The notes beneath the pieces are model-generated. The model did no database searches. It saw only the letters and a list, made by a program, of their open reading frames with translations, and was not told the origin of the DNA. A stretch of 64,000 nt of DNA from Telmatactis stephensoni. Lineage: Eukaryota > Cnidaria > Anthozoa > Actiniaria > Isophelliidae. The stretch covers positions 186,001-250,000 of the forward strand of contig JALIZF010001447.1 in NCBI GenBank assembly GCA_029948255.1. The letters are read 5' to 3'. The position numbers were made by a program, and so were the translations under genes. Shown piece by piece: positions 43,572 through 56,372 of this stretch; the first letter of the stretch is position 1; every line of letters begins with the position of its first letter.

Positions 43572-46158
43572 CATACAAAGGAACCAGGATACAAAGCTAC
43601 GAAGCACATAAAGTTCAACAAGACAACGTTTTAAGAGCATTATGCACATAGCTTTTGTATGTTCTAGACAGGTGAAGCATATTATCTTGGAACTGGACAA
43701 CTGTTTTTTTTATTTTTGGCAGTGTTATTGCCTGTAATGGTGTTTTAAATATTTTATTGATTGTGAACCTTTTATCGTAATTCCATCTCAAAGTGAAATG
43801 GCTCTGGCTTGGATCAGTACTTGGGTAACCATACAGTTTTTTAGGGGTCACTTCTATAAAACGTTTAAACTCGTGTCATTTAACTACATTAGTGTAGCTA
43901 TCATTCTTGGTAGCTATTAAAACAATGGTTCCACTAAGTACATAAAAAGTTAGTGTGAATTTACGTGATGTAAGATGTCCTGTATGTATGTTGTTGCAAA
44001 AAATAATGGCAACATATTGGTAAAGTTTTTAAGATTTGCTTCTAAAAAGGGTGTTTTAATTAGTCTTTATCCTGGATTATAATAAATGGTTTTCTTAAGT
44101 TGTAATCCTGGATTTAGCTCTAAGTGGGATTTCAGGTACTCAAACCATCCATATATTGATGGGCCAGGCTAATTGAAAACACATATTTTTTTGATGTTTA
44201 AACTGTCTAGAAACATGCTACAACATCGATTGTCATACATGCACCATTTTTAAGGCTGAGATCATGTGTACACAGATTTGTTATAACATAAATTTTGATG
44301 CTATGCTGATCAGGTTTTCTTTTAAATGATCATTCCTTTCTTTTTTTCCTTGCTTGTCCAACTCAATTAGCCTTGTCTGGTTGGACAAACCAGCCAAAAT
44401 AGCTAGCATTTCTATCCTGTATGTAACAATAATGTTCAAAGTGGCTCAGAATTGTGTTGGTGAACTTCTCTATAAACCTTTAAATAACAACAAACTGCCA
44501 TTAATTAAATTAAATTTTATTTGTAATGAAGAAATATGAAGATCAAGTGGGAGAGATTTTCAAGATATTTGCTGTGTTTTTGCTTGATTGAATGAACTCA
44601 AAGTCATTAATTTTATTAGATGTAGAGAAAGAGCTAGGAAGAGAAAGTTTGCATAATTATAACATTTATGGACCAGTGGTCCAAGAAAACATCCAGAAAA
44701 CATTAATTTTATGAATTTAATTGTCATTCAGAAAGAAATTGAAATAAATGGGGAATGTTTTATCAAGACTGTAATTAAATAGCTTCAAGTTTAAAATAAT
44801 ATTTACTTGATGAAACATACATTTTTTTCTGAGCAGACATTAATTTTGTTCAGATTGAGTTAAACATAATCATGTGACTTTCAAAAATTCACAAAAGATT
44901 TGATTGAAAGGTTGCTCATCTACATGACTAGGTGTACTTGATATAAACACTGTCTTTATGGCTTTGAAAGGAAAGAAATTGACTTACTAAGTAGAGTTTA
45001 TGAATCCTTAAATTTATTGGTCTGTCTGTTTGAAAATATTATGCCAACATCCAAAATATTAATGTTTGTTTTGGAAACAGTTCACAGTGAGAGACAATAT
45101 CATGGACTGTCTGTGTGACTAACTTTTACTTTTCTTTAATAAAAACATGTTTACTTTAGACTTGTGTTTTGCACTATGATTGCAGGTGATAACAGACATG
45201 TTGTCATTGATTTATTAAAAAACAGTAATGGGGGGTTAATATTTTGCTTAGCATTCATAAATTTCGTGTCTCTAATTGGTTGAGAGAAATTCAATTTATT
45301 TCTCTGTATAATGAGTACTATTAAGTTCCATGAATTTCATTAAAGGTACTGCATTATTAAAAAATCTCATGATCTAATTTTTCATTATAATTGTATATCC
45401 ATGGATACACCTGCAGGTCCTGTAAGTCAACACCTTCCATAAGCAGACATCAACTATTGGTCCCTTCTCCTGATAAACTCTATATACACACTTGTACATT
45501 TTTAACCTCACTATAAGCAGAAACCTTTTGTCAGCGAGACACTGATTTCTGGTCCTGAGAGTAGTCTCTTATTATGGGAGGCTTATCTGTACTATTGACT
45601 ATTGAATGTTTTGAAATTTGAACCTGTTGTAGTAATAGCTACATACAACACTTGCTGCTACTGATGGCTCAACACAACAAAAGCTTGCAAATATATTTAA
45701 AAAAATGTAGCTAGGCACTGCCTAAAAGGCTTGTAGCTTGTATTTAACAATTTTTTTTTTAATATAAAATAAATATAATTTAAAAAATATTACCTGATAA
45801 TATTTTTCCAAATAATCACAAACTCTGTGTGGTCTTATCATTAATTTTACAAACAGTGTTCATTGTGTATTTCGTTGTTGTTTTTTTACTTTTTTTTAAC
45901 TTTTAGTTTTAGATAGGTGTCCTTACTTAGTGGGCAGCTGCTATATTATTTGACACAGAAATAAAGTTATTATAATTATTATTATGGTATGCTTTTAAAA
46001 ACAAAGACAAAACAAACAAAAAATAGTAAAAAAAACCACACACACACACACACACAAAAACAGTCAAACAAACAATCAAACAAACAAATAAAAATAAAAC
46101 TATAAAATTATAACAAATTTGAATTCTTAATTCTAGTGTAAATTAATCTTCATTTCAG
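43572..46158 (+). other. Upstream of the first recognised stomatin A exon
   Basis: Should contain the 5' exon and promoter of stomatin A (the exon at 46159 begins in the middle of a codon), but I could not identify them. A (CA)n tract lies at 46037-46056 in an A-rich stretch. ORFs at 43615 and 44354 have no recognisable motif. Confidence 0.4.
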
Positions 46159-48975
46159 AGGAGGAGCCTGACCGTGGTGTGTGCTATTATGTACTGACTG
46201 GCCTGTCTTTAATCATTTTCATTTGCACTCTACCACTGTCTCTGTGCTTTTGCCTCAAGGTAATAATTGAAGGGATACTGATGAAAACGGCCTAAGTGAT
46301 GTTTTGTGCAATGTTGATATTTTACCATGGGACAGTGCAGTAATATCATTTTGGACCATTTGAGAAAATTTGAAAAAATAACCAAAAAGTCACTTATTAA
46401 GTCATTTTCATTGATACCCCAATTATTGTGCTGAGCGGAAAAATACTGTAGTTAGGTAGAGTGCATGCACTTAATCCGTGAAACAAATACTACTAATTAC
46501 TACTATGTAGTGTTGATTAGACAATAGGAAACAAAGGAATTACCATAATTTAGTACTATTTTATACTATTTATGTTTCGCGGATTAAGTGCGTACACTCT
46601 AGCAGTGATTTCCTAGTATTTAAAATTTAAATTATCTAACTCAGACTTGTTTCTGATTTATTAAGTTCTATTAGAATTTTGTCTTGTCTTTATTTATTTA
46701 CATGCAATACTTTTGTTTACTAGATTGTACAAGAGTATGAAAGAGCTGTTATCTTTAGACTTGGACGACTACTTCCTGGTGGAGCAAAGGGTCCAGGTAA
46801 TTGTCATAAACTTTGAACTTAGAGTGATCGCACTTATCCTGTGAAAAAGTACAATATCTAAACAGTACTAAATAGCAAAAAATGCTTTGTTTTCCATTGT
46901 TTAATAGTGCTATTTAACATTATTTAGCTAGTACAATTTCACGGATTAAGTACAATCACTCTACAATAAATTGATTGATTTATTTGATTGTGCTGGTTAT
47001 AATATTGTTTTGGTATCTACCTTTGCTCTAAAACTTTCATTTTTTCAAATGAATATAATTTGTTGTTCAGGTATATTCTTCATCCTTCCCTGTATTGACA
47101 CCTACAGAAAAGTGGACCTCAGGGTTGTGTCCTTTGATGTCCCACCTCAAGAGGTAATGAACATTTTAATATGCATTAGTCTTGGGTTTACAACATAAGT
47201 GCAATACTGTATAGTCAAGAGATTGCAAAAAATAGTATTTAGAAGGCTTGGACTTCGTGGCCTTGCTATAGGCATCAATGACTTACAGCAAGCCAACTAG
47301 TACATGATTGTGTGTTGTGCTATGTGCACAACCACCCATATTGATATAAAATTATTGAATAATATTAAAAAGAGATGACTGTGAGGCCGAGGACACCATA
47401 CAGCTGGTTGCATGTATGAAGGGCTCAGGTGGAGCCTGGAGGCTGAACTGATGATGATGATGGTGATGATGATGATAATGAGATTATACAGTATATGAGT
47501 AGGTTATATATGACATAGATGCTTTATACATCAACAACGTGTGATGTATTATTCTTGTTTTCAGATTCTGACAAGAGACAGTGTGACTGTCGCTGTGGAT
47601 GCTGTCGTCTACTTTAGAATTTACAATGCAACCATGTCTATCACTAATGTTGAGAATGCCAACCGTTCCACCCGTCTGTTGGCTCAGACAACTCTCAGGA
47701 ATGTGTTGGGGACTAAGAGTCTAAGTGAGATTCTAACTGAGAGGGATAACATTAGCCACGTCATGCAGGTTAGTGCCAGTTTCTAATTATAAGGATTAGC
47801 CACATGATACAGGTTTGCTTGGATACGTTAGGATTGCATATAGTGCAATCACTGTTTTTGTACATTAATTTAAGAATTACGGTACATTTAAATCCTCTGC
47901 ATAATCATATCTGTGCAAAGAATATTGGAACAAATGTGATGAAAGACCACATAGAGCAGATTTCGTATGAGTGTGAAATGGACCGCGCCGTGCCGTGGCT
48001 GTGCCGTGACCATGTCAGTGCCATGATGTCTATAAAAACATTTGAAATTCCTGCCGTAACTGTGCCGTGACCGTGTGGTGCAGTTTTCACAGTCATACGA
48101 AATCTACTCTAATACTGAATCAAACCCACAACCCCAGGATTTGTATGCTAACGTAACAACAACTGTCTCATGAAAAGACAGTTGACCTCATAGCTTAGTT
48201 GGTAGAGCACTGGTATACAAATCCAGGGGTCGTTAGTTTGAATCTTACTGAGGCTAGAGAATCTTTTCTCTGCTTTATTAGGGCAATGGACTGTAGGGTC
48301 ACCATGCACTCAGAAAGTTTCCTGATAAGTTGACTGACAATATTTTTTTAATTATTTATTTAATATTAATTGTAATAGTTTAATCTGAATTTATCTGTCT
48401 TTAGTCATCCCTAGATGAGGCTACTGATCCATGGGGCGTGAAGGTTGAGAGAGTTGAAGTGTAAGTAGGATAACAATGGGGATAAACAGATGGATGAATA
48501 TTTAGAGAGATGAACAGATGGAATGGGATGAAAAAATGAGGGATGAGCAAGATAAAATCACCAGCTGTCAGGATAAATGAAGATTTTTTCTTTTTACTCT
48601 TCTTGGTACAGTAAAGATGTACGCTTGCCACAACAGCTCCAGAGAGCCATGGCAGCAGAAGCAGAAGCTACAAGAGAAGCCAGAGCAAAGGTCTGTAATC
48701 TGGACTTCTACCAACCAATCGTATTCAAATAACTTTTTAGCATGGAAATCCAAAATTAACTGTGGTATACTTTTGTGTAGGTCATTGCTGCTGATGGTGA
48801 AATGAATGCCTCACGATCACTCAAAGAAGCTGCTGACATTATTGCAGAGAATTCACAAGCTCTTCAGCTGCGCTACCTTCAGACCTTAACAACCATCTCT
48901 GCTGAGAAGAACTCTACAATTATCTTCCCTCTGCCTGTTGATTTTATCAGCCGCTTCGTCCCTGATGGTAAATAA
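46159..48975 (+). CDS. Stomatin family protein, copy A (5' exon missing)
   Basis: Integral membrane scaffold protein of the stomatin/SPFH family, which oligomerises at the inner leaflet and regulates channels and transporters. Exons: 46159-46259, 46724-46796, 47071-47153, 47565-47768, 48405-48460, 48612-48690, 48781-48975, all GT-AG and in phase, giving 262 visible residues. Exon 1 here encodes the hairpin membrane segment with the conserved Pro ([12 protein letters not shown]). Next are [33 protein letters not shown] and FDVPPQE, all stomatin hallmarks. The PHB body has [24 protein letters not shown] and [18 protein letters not shown]. The oligomerisation helix is [16 protein letters not shown]; the C-terminal part is LQLRYLQTL...STIIFPLP, ending PDGK. 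It is an orthologue of the STOM/STOML3/MEC-2 group; exact assignment needs a tree. Copy B mirrors it. Confidence 0.93.
46267..46422. mobile_element. MITE family C copy
   Basis: TTGAAGGGATACTGATGAAA at the left with ACGGCCTAAGTGATG, and TCATTTTCATTGATACCCCAA at the right. It starts 8 bp after the donor of the first stomatin A exon. Confidence 0.65.
46457..46601. mobile_element. MITE family A, copy 3
   Basis: TAGAGTGCATGCACTTAATC to GATTAAGTGCGTACACTCTA. It closely resembles copy 1 at 38715, including the interior ACAATAGGAAACAAAGGAAT. Confidence 0.85.
46820..46963. mobile_element. MITE family A, copy 4
   Basis: TAGAGTGATCGCACTTATCC to GATTAAGTACAATCACTCTA; more diverged. With copy 3 it brackets the 73-nt stomatin exon. 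Confidence 0.8.
47952..48111. mobile_element. MITE family B copy
   Basis: TAGAGCAGATTTCGTATGAG to CATACGAAATCTACTCTA, 160 bp. A well-kept copy with core AACATTTGAAATTCCTGCCG, in the stomatin A intron between the 204-nt and 56-nt exons. Confidence 0.85.
48184..48255 (+). tRNA. tRNA-like sequence, probably pseudogene or SINE
   Basis: 72 nt with near-complementary ends (GACCTCA and TGAGGCT). The A box is TAGCTTAGTTGGTAGAGCA; an anticodon-type stem CTGG/CCAG encloses ATACAAA; the B-box-like segment is GTTTGAATCTT. The anticodon position would read ACA, not a usual animal isoacceptor, and the B box deviates. I regard it as a tRNA-derived relic in a stomatin A intron. Confidence 0.4.
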
Positions 48976-50327
48976 GCAGTTGTCTGAGACACTTCTAATA
49001 CAGCCATAAACTTTGTATCATGCTTATTTTAACTGCAGCTGTATCGGAGTATCCTTGATTCTCAAGAAAATATTTTATTTCTTCCATGAGAATTGATTAT
49101 AATGAACTTGAATTTTGAGTTAATGGAGGTCTATGTAAGAACAGTGTAAAGACACATCACAAAAATCCAAACTCTTCTTTGAAATTCATAGAGACTGCTT
49201 GTATTGTTTTTGCATGGATTTCTGAGTCATTTCAAAATTTATGAGATTTGCTTATAATAATGTAGATTGAGCATGCACTCTATTCTTGGTTTGCAGTCAT
49301 TCTCAATTGAATAAAAGACATGGCAGACATTAGTTGGTGGTTTTGATCTTGATTTTCTTTTATTGAGACCACCAACATGTCTCCTACTCCTTTGCCAATC
49401 TATTTTCCACGGAATGCTTGCATTCCAAGAGTACAATGTATATGGCCAGTAAAATGAAACAACACAGCTCTCATGTAAGCAAGTTGTATACAGGGTGGGT
49501 TCCTGCAAGAACCGCATAAGTGATACCTGGTCAATTTCTAAGTTCTCTTTAAGTCTGCATTAATTAGAACTCTTTAAAGTTCTTTCAAATATTCCAAAGG
49601 GGAATTCACTAAGGTCACTTAGGCCAAGTCTCCACTCATCACATAGTACACTTGTAGTGATCCAGCAAGTTCTTAGAATAACAACTGAGAAGAGCACGTA
49701 GAATTTGATCAGAGAATCAATTACATCATTGTTTTATTGTGTTTGGATTTAAATACTCTCACTAATTATTATACATTATGTTTTATGATGATAAATTATT
49801 TAGTTGTGTCAGCTATGTCACTATATATTGTGGTACAAAAGATTATATAACTGTAGCTCATATTGCAATATTATTGCACAACCAAGGACTATGAAAAAAG
49901 TTTCAGTTCAAGACTGTAGTTTACATACATTTCTTGTACTTTTGGACATGGAATGTACCTGTTTCATACTATTGAAGACCAATTAGTTTCATTCCAGTGT
50001 ACACCATTTAAGTGGTAGGCCTTTGAGCACCAAAACATCTTTAGAAATAGATACTGGGGTGTATATACCTACTTCAAAAAGGTTGTCAGAGCCAAAGGCA
50101 ATAGGCAATGATCAGGCTGGGTCATTCCATGACTCATAGTTAGGGTGTCCTATTTGTTTTTACCCATAAATTATAGTACTCAGATAATTATATCTAAAGT
50201 TCTAAGCAAAACAAATAGAAAAAACAAGAGCTTATTTTTACTCAATCTTGGTTCTTCAGAGTAGGGGCAATCTATGTCCTATTTCCTATCGCCTTTGACT
50301 CTGACAAACTTTTATGGAAGAGATATA

Positions 50328-50455
50328 TAGAGTGATGGCACTTAATCCGTGAAATAGGTATTAGTTTAACAGACATTAGTAGACACTATTTCCTTTGTTT
50401 TCTTTTGTTTTGATTAGACTATTAGACACTGACTATTAGATTTTGTTTCACGGAT
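50328..50455. mobile_element. MITE family A, copy 5 (right end truncated)
   Basis: Starts TAGAGTGATGGCACTTAATC like copy 2. The right TIR stops at TTTCACGGAT and lacks TAAGTGC...CTCTA. Confidence 0.75.
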
Positions 50456-50692
50456 ATTTTATACTTAAATAAGTATAAAATGCTTAATATGATAATAGTG
50501 AACTCACTCTAAAATGGACATTTTTTTAACTCAAGCAAACTCTTGTCTGGGGAGGTTATTATCCACCTCTGTGCAGTAGTTGCTCTCTGCAACTTGCATG
50601 CAACACAAAAATAATTTATTGTGGTGTCCTTACATGGGTGTGTACTGAAGAGTTCACTGCACACTGCACGACTGTATGATTAGATGTCTCGC

Positions 50693-50841
50693 TAGAGTCA
50701 TTTTCGTATGAGTGGGAAACTTACCATACCGTATCATAACTGTACCAGTATCATAGTTTCTATGAAAACATTCGAAATTCCTGCTGTAACTGTATCGTAT
50801 CGTAACCGTACAGTGTTCCCACTCATACGAAAACCACTCTA
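50693..50841. mobile_element. MITE family B copy
   Basis: TAGAGTCATTTTCGTATGAG to CTCATACGAAAACCACTCTA, with core AACATTCGAAATTCCTGCTG. Confidence 0.8.
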
Positions 50842-51289
50842 TGAAACAAGATTAAACTTTTTTTATGCAGCATTTATATTGAGGAAAAATGAATTTGATC
50901 ATTGTATGATTTATGAATGTTGATTTAATTTATAATTTACCTATTCTTTGAATAGGGAACCGGCCCCCACCACAATGATTTTCAGTTGAGTCGATCCTAG
51001 TATGAAGTTATTACCATATGATGAAATTTATTTATATATTATATAATTATAATCATTATGATTTACCAGTATGTTAAATATATTATCCTGCTTGATATAT
51101 GTGATATTATATTATTAGATGGGTTGAGAACCATATATGATATATGATACACAGGATGAGTTATTTCCCAGTAGTGTACTTTTTGTTCACATAAGAGTAC
51201 AAACACGTGGGAAAATTATGGAATCTATTTATATTATGAAATAGTTATTGGGTTTCATTGTCATCATCACTGCTATGCTAAATCAGTTA

Positions 51290-51627
51290 AAGGTAGGGTA
51301 ATATGAGCAAATATGAGCAAAATCATGCAACTTGTCATGCAATGTTGTGTTGTGTTGTTGTTAGTTGTAGATTTTGTTTCTTGTAATACCACCTTGCACA
51401 CAACTTGTCACACAACAAAAATTGATGTTGCAGGTTCTGACTATACTTGTTGCAAAAAATAGAAATTGTTCCTACTTTGTGCAACAAATTTTCACAATCT
51501 GCAAAATGGATTTTTGTTGTGACAAGTTGCGCATGGGGCAGTAATACAAGAAACATTTGCTCTACAACAATGCCGCAATGTTGTGTGACAAGTTGCATGA
51601 TTTTGTTGCTTGTATTACTGCACCTTT
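51290..51627. mobile_element. 338-bp TIR element rich in TTGTTGCA words
   Basis: AAGGTAGGGTAATATGAGCA...ATCATGCAACTTGTC at the left, inverted as GACAAGTTGCATGAT...TATTACTGCACCTTT at the right. The interior repeats ACAACTTGTCACAC in both orientations. Confidence 0.65.
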
Positions 51628-51791
51628 AATCAAGTGTAGCATTAGATGCAAATGAGACTTAACTGTAGATGGATGCAATCATTTTATACCAGTCGCCATT
51701 TAGGGGTATGAGGTTCTTGTTGGGTTTTATGTTGGACCCAACAGACGCAACAGAATATTCTAGGTCTTGATACATTACAGGGGCATTATAG

Positions 51792-51940
51792 CCAGGCACT
51801 AGTTTCACAAAGAATGGGTAGTGCTATCCATTAGATAAATTCACATCCAGCAGATAAATTTGTTGGGCAATGCCATCATTTTATCCACAGGATAGGGATT
51901 TATTCAGCAGATAGTGCTATCCACCCTTTGTGGAACTGGA
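51792..51940. mobile_element. MITE family D copy
   Basis: CACAAAGAATGGGTAGTGCT at the left and AGTGCTATCCACCCTTTGTG at the right, with ATTTTATCCACAGGATA inside. Related to 32498-32640. Confidence 0.65.
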
Positions 51941-54055
51941 GGTAGGATTTTTCTGAGGTATGCATTATATTCATTTAGATTTTAAAGCGTGATGCACTAG
52001 TGAATCAATAAGTAGACTTAGTCATTTTCGCAGCTTCCAGTGTACATGTGCATATACAGTAGCTACATGTATGCCACTAGTCATTGGTTATAGAGAAGTC
52101 AGTCATTAAAAACAATGGTTTATCTGTCATTCAGAAATTACAAAATCTAAATTAGATCCAAAACTACATCTCTCAATCTCCAATGACATAGTTGCTGATT
52201 ATCTTTTGAAGTGTTTATACATTACCTTGTGATGTTTTGATTTTTGTAAAGAGGTTTGTAGGAGTTTTTATGTAGCATATAAAATTATTAAGATTATGTT
52301 AAAATAAACAAGTTTTGCACACAATAATTGTCAGTATAATTTGTATTGCTGGGCCAATGTTATAAAGTACTATCATGGAAGTTGTTTTTCATGGCACAAA
52401 AAACGTCCCAAGCACATCTCACAATTCGGTCTTGCACTAAAAACTTCAACTTTTTGATCTGCATTCCTTTGTACACATCAATATCCCTTTGCCTAACAGT
52501 AAAAGGATGCTGACACATGCAAAAATGGAATGCAGACAAACAAGTGTGGCCAAGACATGTTTTTTTTGGTATTTAAGAACCATTTCTGCAGTGATATTCA
52601 TAGTAACGTTAATAACAACAGTTGTATCAAGTTACTTTTAATTATAAATTCATCAGCAATGATGAGTTTGGGTGCCATGGATACACCTGATCTTGGCAAC
52701 AAGGTGGTAACCATGGTAACCTTGCAGTCGTGGTGCACTGATAATATATTCAGTGGAAGGAAACTCACTTTGTTTGTGGTGGTGTGCATTAAAGGAGATC
52801 AACCATTATGACTCAGCTTTGGCCTGAATTCCAGACAGTTTCTGATCAGCTTTTATATTGTGGATCAATCATTCTAGGCTGCAGTACAAAATTGTATGCT
52901 CCAAATTAAAGGGTGTCAGTGATTGAAATATAATGATGCAATGATATGAGCAGGCTCAGGGGTGATCTTGACATACCACCCCATACATGTCCCCCAAAAT
53001 GAAAGTTTCACTTAAAATACCATTAATTAAAAATAGTATAAAAACTATGAAAATGCTGTGAAATTATTCACAGGATTTTAAAGTCCCTATGACACCTATT
53101 TTTTCCCAGTTTTTTAACTTTTTATGAAAAACTATAAGGTCTTTGGAGATTATTTACGTAATTTTTTTTCCAGTCTGAAGAGTAACTTATGGTATTGTTT
53201 TATGAGCTCTAAATATGGACAAACATCTGTATTGGGGGGTATTGGGGTTCCTGTTGTATATTGTCCAAGCAAAATTGGACACGCCGGTAGGTGGAATGAG
53301 GAAGATGATCCCCCAGGTCCTGGTTAACCAAATATTTCAAACTAAACAAATATAATTTGCAATGCAATTTAATATTGAGCTTTATACATCTGGTAATTCA
53401 TGTACTGCAATATCATGATCACATGCACACTTATTTAGACTCGATTTTACTGTACCTAGCTGGGACGACAATGTCATGCTTTTATAGGGACATCAAATAT
53501 ATGGTTATGGCAAGATTTTGCAAGACTGACTGAGACAAGTGTTTTTCTTGCAAGTACAAGATGTTTTGCACTCAGATTAACCCTTTGTTTTCAAAATTTG
53601 AGACAGTTTATGCTTTGAAAAAAGGAAAAAACAAAACAAAAACAAAAATAAATAAAGAAGAAGAAAAAGAAAAGAAGAAGAAAAGAGCTAGATGTCTTTT
53701 AGTCATTTGAGACCTGTGAGATTTGACCAAAATTTTGAGACTTTGGTTCAGAACCAATTTCACTAAAATTTCACCAGAAAGCATTCCAGAAACACGAACC
53801 GTTTTAATTTGTTTTTGTTTTTGACAAATGGAAAGCACCCTTAGTGACAGACGTTATAAGCTTGGCTGGCTCATGCATATTAACTAGCTTTAGCCTGCAA
53901 ATCCACACATAATAACACAGTACATAATAGTCTTGAGCCAGGAACAGATAAATCAAAATATGACAATTTGAAAGATTTAATTCTGATTACACTTTCACTT
54001 ATTGATATATATGTAAGCTGATGAACATGTAGTTAGTGCATACTTTTTCCAAAGC

Positions 54056-55175
54056 AAGTATATGAGGAGTGACAACACAAAAGGGGTCTTAAAGGCTGAC
54101 CATAAGATAGGCTGTAACGCACGGTGCGCAAGTCGACCCCGTTTTGGCATTCTCAGCGCTACAACCATAGCTGGTCCAAGGAAAAACACTGTACGCGTCC
54201 AAACATGCATCCCATAATGCATTTCTTCCGCTGGATCAGATACAGCGGAAGAAAAGGATTATGGGCATCCATGAAAAATTTGGACAGCACCCATCCCCTA
54301 CTCTTAGTCTTAGAAATTTCTTAGAAGTGCCGAGCCCCCCTCGCTAACAGGCCCCAGACGGCACCGATTGCCTTCTTTACAGTTCAAACCTTGTTGGCTT
54401 GGGGAATGCATCACAGAACGACCAGAGAAGCCTCAATACTCCGGAGATCACAGTTGAACCTTGTCGCCGTAATTACTGTGACTCTTTCTTCGTAAAGTCG
54501 CTTCCCACTCCTGAGTTCTTCCAGGAGATTGTCTCCGTCGTCTTTTCTTGCTTGATGATGCAAGTCAAGCGACTTCTGTGCTACAAAATGACTCGAAAAA
54601 GCACTTAGAAGCTGAATTCAGGCCACGATCAGTACGCTCACCGAACGTAAACCCTAGAATTCGTCAGGCGTCACTGGATAAGTGAGCCTTCAGTCTTCTA
54701 GAACAGCACCAAATTGACAGTTACCTTGACAACTATTGTTTCTCTTTCCCGTTTTTTTTTTTCTTTTTCTTCTCTCTTTTTCTGTTTCACAAACACATTT
54801 TTTCTGTTTTTCTTTCTTTTCTCTTTCTCATTTGTTAGTTATTTCTTTTTTTAAGTTTGTTTTTGGTTCCCACTAATTGGCAAAAGAAATCCGAACTATT
54901 GTCTTTGTTTTCTGTTTTGTTTTTCCTTCTTACCTTCTCTCTCACCCAAGCGCGCTCTGCAGTTTTTCTGTTCATTTTTCTTTCTTTTCTCTCTGCCCCC
55001 CCCCCCCTCTTTTGAGAGTTTCGTTGTTGTTGTTGTTGTTCTCTCTCCTATCTTCGCCGAGAAATGACCAAAAAAACCCTAAAGATTGCTGTTAAAGCGG
55101 CAAATCTGAAAGATGGTACATCAAAGGGGTCTTAGTAGACAAGACCCCTTTTGTGTTGTCACCCCTCATATACTT
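54056..55175. mobile_element. 1.1-kb TIR element (AAGTATATGAGGNGTGACAA ends)
   Basis: AAGTATATGAGGAGTGACAA, continuing into CACAAAAGGGGTCTT, is inverted at the right end, where AAAGGGGTCTT and its complement AAGACCCCTTT form an extra small hairpin (about 55115-55155). The interior has a pyrimidine-rich tract (about 54745-55030) and no transposase. A target duplication was not found. Confidence 0.7.
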
Positions 55176-55521
55176 CTCTATACTGGTCAACATCAGTTAT
55201 TACTGTCTTATTTATAATTTGATCATTTATAATAAATGAGTGAGGTATATATATCTTCCATTAATGGATGCAATTATATATAATGTGCAGTTTTTGTATG
55301 ACTGTGAAAAATTATGACATACAGTGTCATGCAGTTAATCTTGGCATTTTTATTGATTTCATTGATATCTCATCCAATCAGAGATGCAGCAAGACAAGTA
55401 CTAGCCCAATTAAAGCTTACTGTTTATGTTGATTTACTGGAGATTATAGGCCTGGAGGCCCTATAAAGAGGCCAGAAGATACCAGATCCCTGATTTTGAC
55501 CCCTAAAAGATACGATGATCA

Positions 55522-55546
55522 CCCCCCCCCCCCCCCCCCCCCCCCC
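55522..55546. repeat. Poly-C tract
   Basis: About 25 C residues; further C-runs follow at 55750-55762 and 55789-55804. The poly-Gly ORF on minus is an artefact. Lengths may be unreliable. Confidence 0.8.
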
Positions 55547-55574
55547 GGGCCTGGAGGACTTTCGAACATTAAAG

Positions 55575-56372
55575 ACCCATAGCTGCCAACCCTCCCGGAT
55601 AATCCGGGAGTCTCCAGATTTTGGGCCTCGTCTCCCGGTCTCCCGGATAAAAACCTAAATCTCCCGGATAATCGCTCGAATCCTAAAATCGTCGCCATTT
55701 TATCTGAAATAGCGTCAATCTTTTTTGAAATATTGTCTTTCAACCACCTCCCCCCCCCCCCCACTGAGCGTGAAAATTGACCCAATTTCCCCCCCCCCCC
55801 CCCCTCTTGATAATTGCCTAAATGAGTTTCAGCCATTTTTGTTTGGGTTGTAAGCTGACTTTCAACCAGTGTCACATGGTGGGTGAAAGCCCCCTATAAT
55901 CTCTAGTAAATCAACACAACAGTAAGCTTGGCTACCTGTGGGTGCAGACATGTTCAGCATTACAGCACAGGAGACCATAACTGGGGTGGGAGACTGATCG
56001 AGACATGCACATCACATAATTTATAATCCCCTTTCTTCCCCCTCCCCGCATTCCGCTACGCAGGCTAATTTATAAGCTGCACGTGCATAAAATGTAATGT
56101 CAACATAACTGCTAATGTCAGATGTTACTATTATATAATAATTGGCATATTACGTGAGCTCTGATTGGTCGAACAACCATGTGTGATTAGATGGCATCAT
56201 TGAATCTTACGCGCGCTCTGATTGATTGGAATGTTTTGATAAATATTATATAAAAGGCAGATAGATTCCATTTTTCCGTGCGTCTATTTTAGAGTGCTCT
56301 AATCCTGAGACTGGGAGATACGGTCCAAAATCTGGAGACTGCTGAATTATCCAGGAGAGTTGACAGCCCTGT
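55575..56372. mobile_element. Second copy of the ACAGGGCTGTCAAC-type TIR element
   Basis: The left end has decayed (ACCCATAGCTGCCAACCCTC), while the right end GAGAGTTGACAGCCCTGT is intact. It shares CTCCCGGATAATCCGGGAG and ATCGCTCGAATCC with 15540-16327 but lacks the 423-bp nested palindrome. Confidence 0.65.

Larger units (their letters stand above)
48976..54055. other. Spacer between the stomatin copies, left part; no gene
   Basis: It starts with the stomatin A 3' untranslated region; limits are unclear. The rest is AT-rich with several MITEs listed separately. Short ORFs at 49239, 49804, 52530 and 53124 show no motif or splice support. Confidence 0.5.

Noticed and set aside
48184..48255. 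Functional tRNA gene
   Set aside because: The acceptor stem pairs imperfectly, the B box deviates and the anticodon position is not a usual isoacceptor; a tRNA-derived relic is more likely.
46159..48975. Flotillin (FLOT1), which would echo human synteny near PPP1R10
   Set aside because: The protein has the stomatin hairpin and VPPQE/RNVLGTK signature, not the flotillin domain; the human neighbour FLOT1 is not represented here.
55519..55875. ORF with a poly-Gly end on the minus strand
   Set aside because: It arises from poly-C tracts and CCGGGAG repeats of a TIR element.
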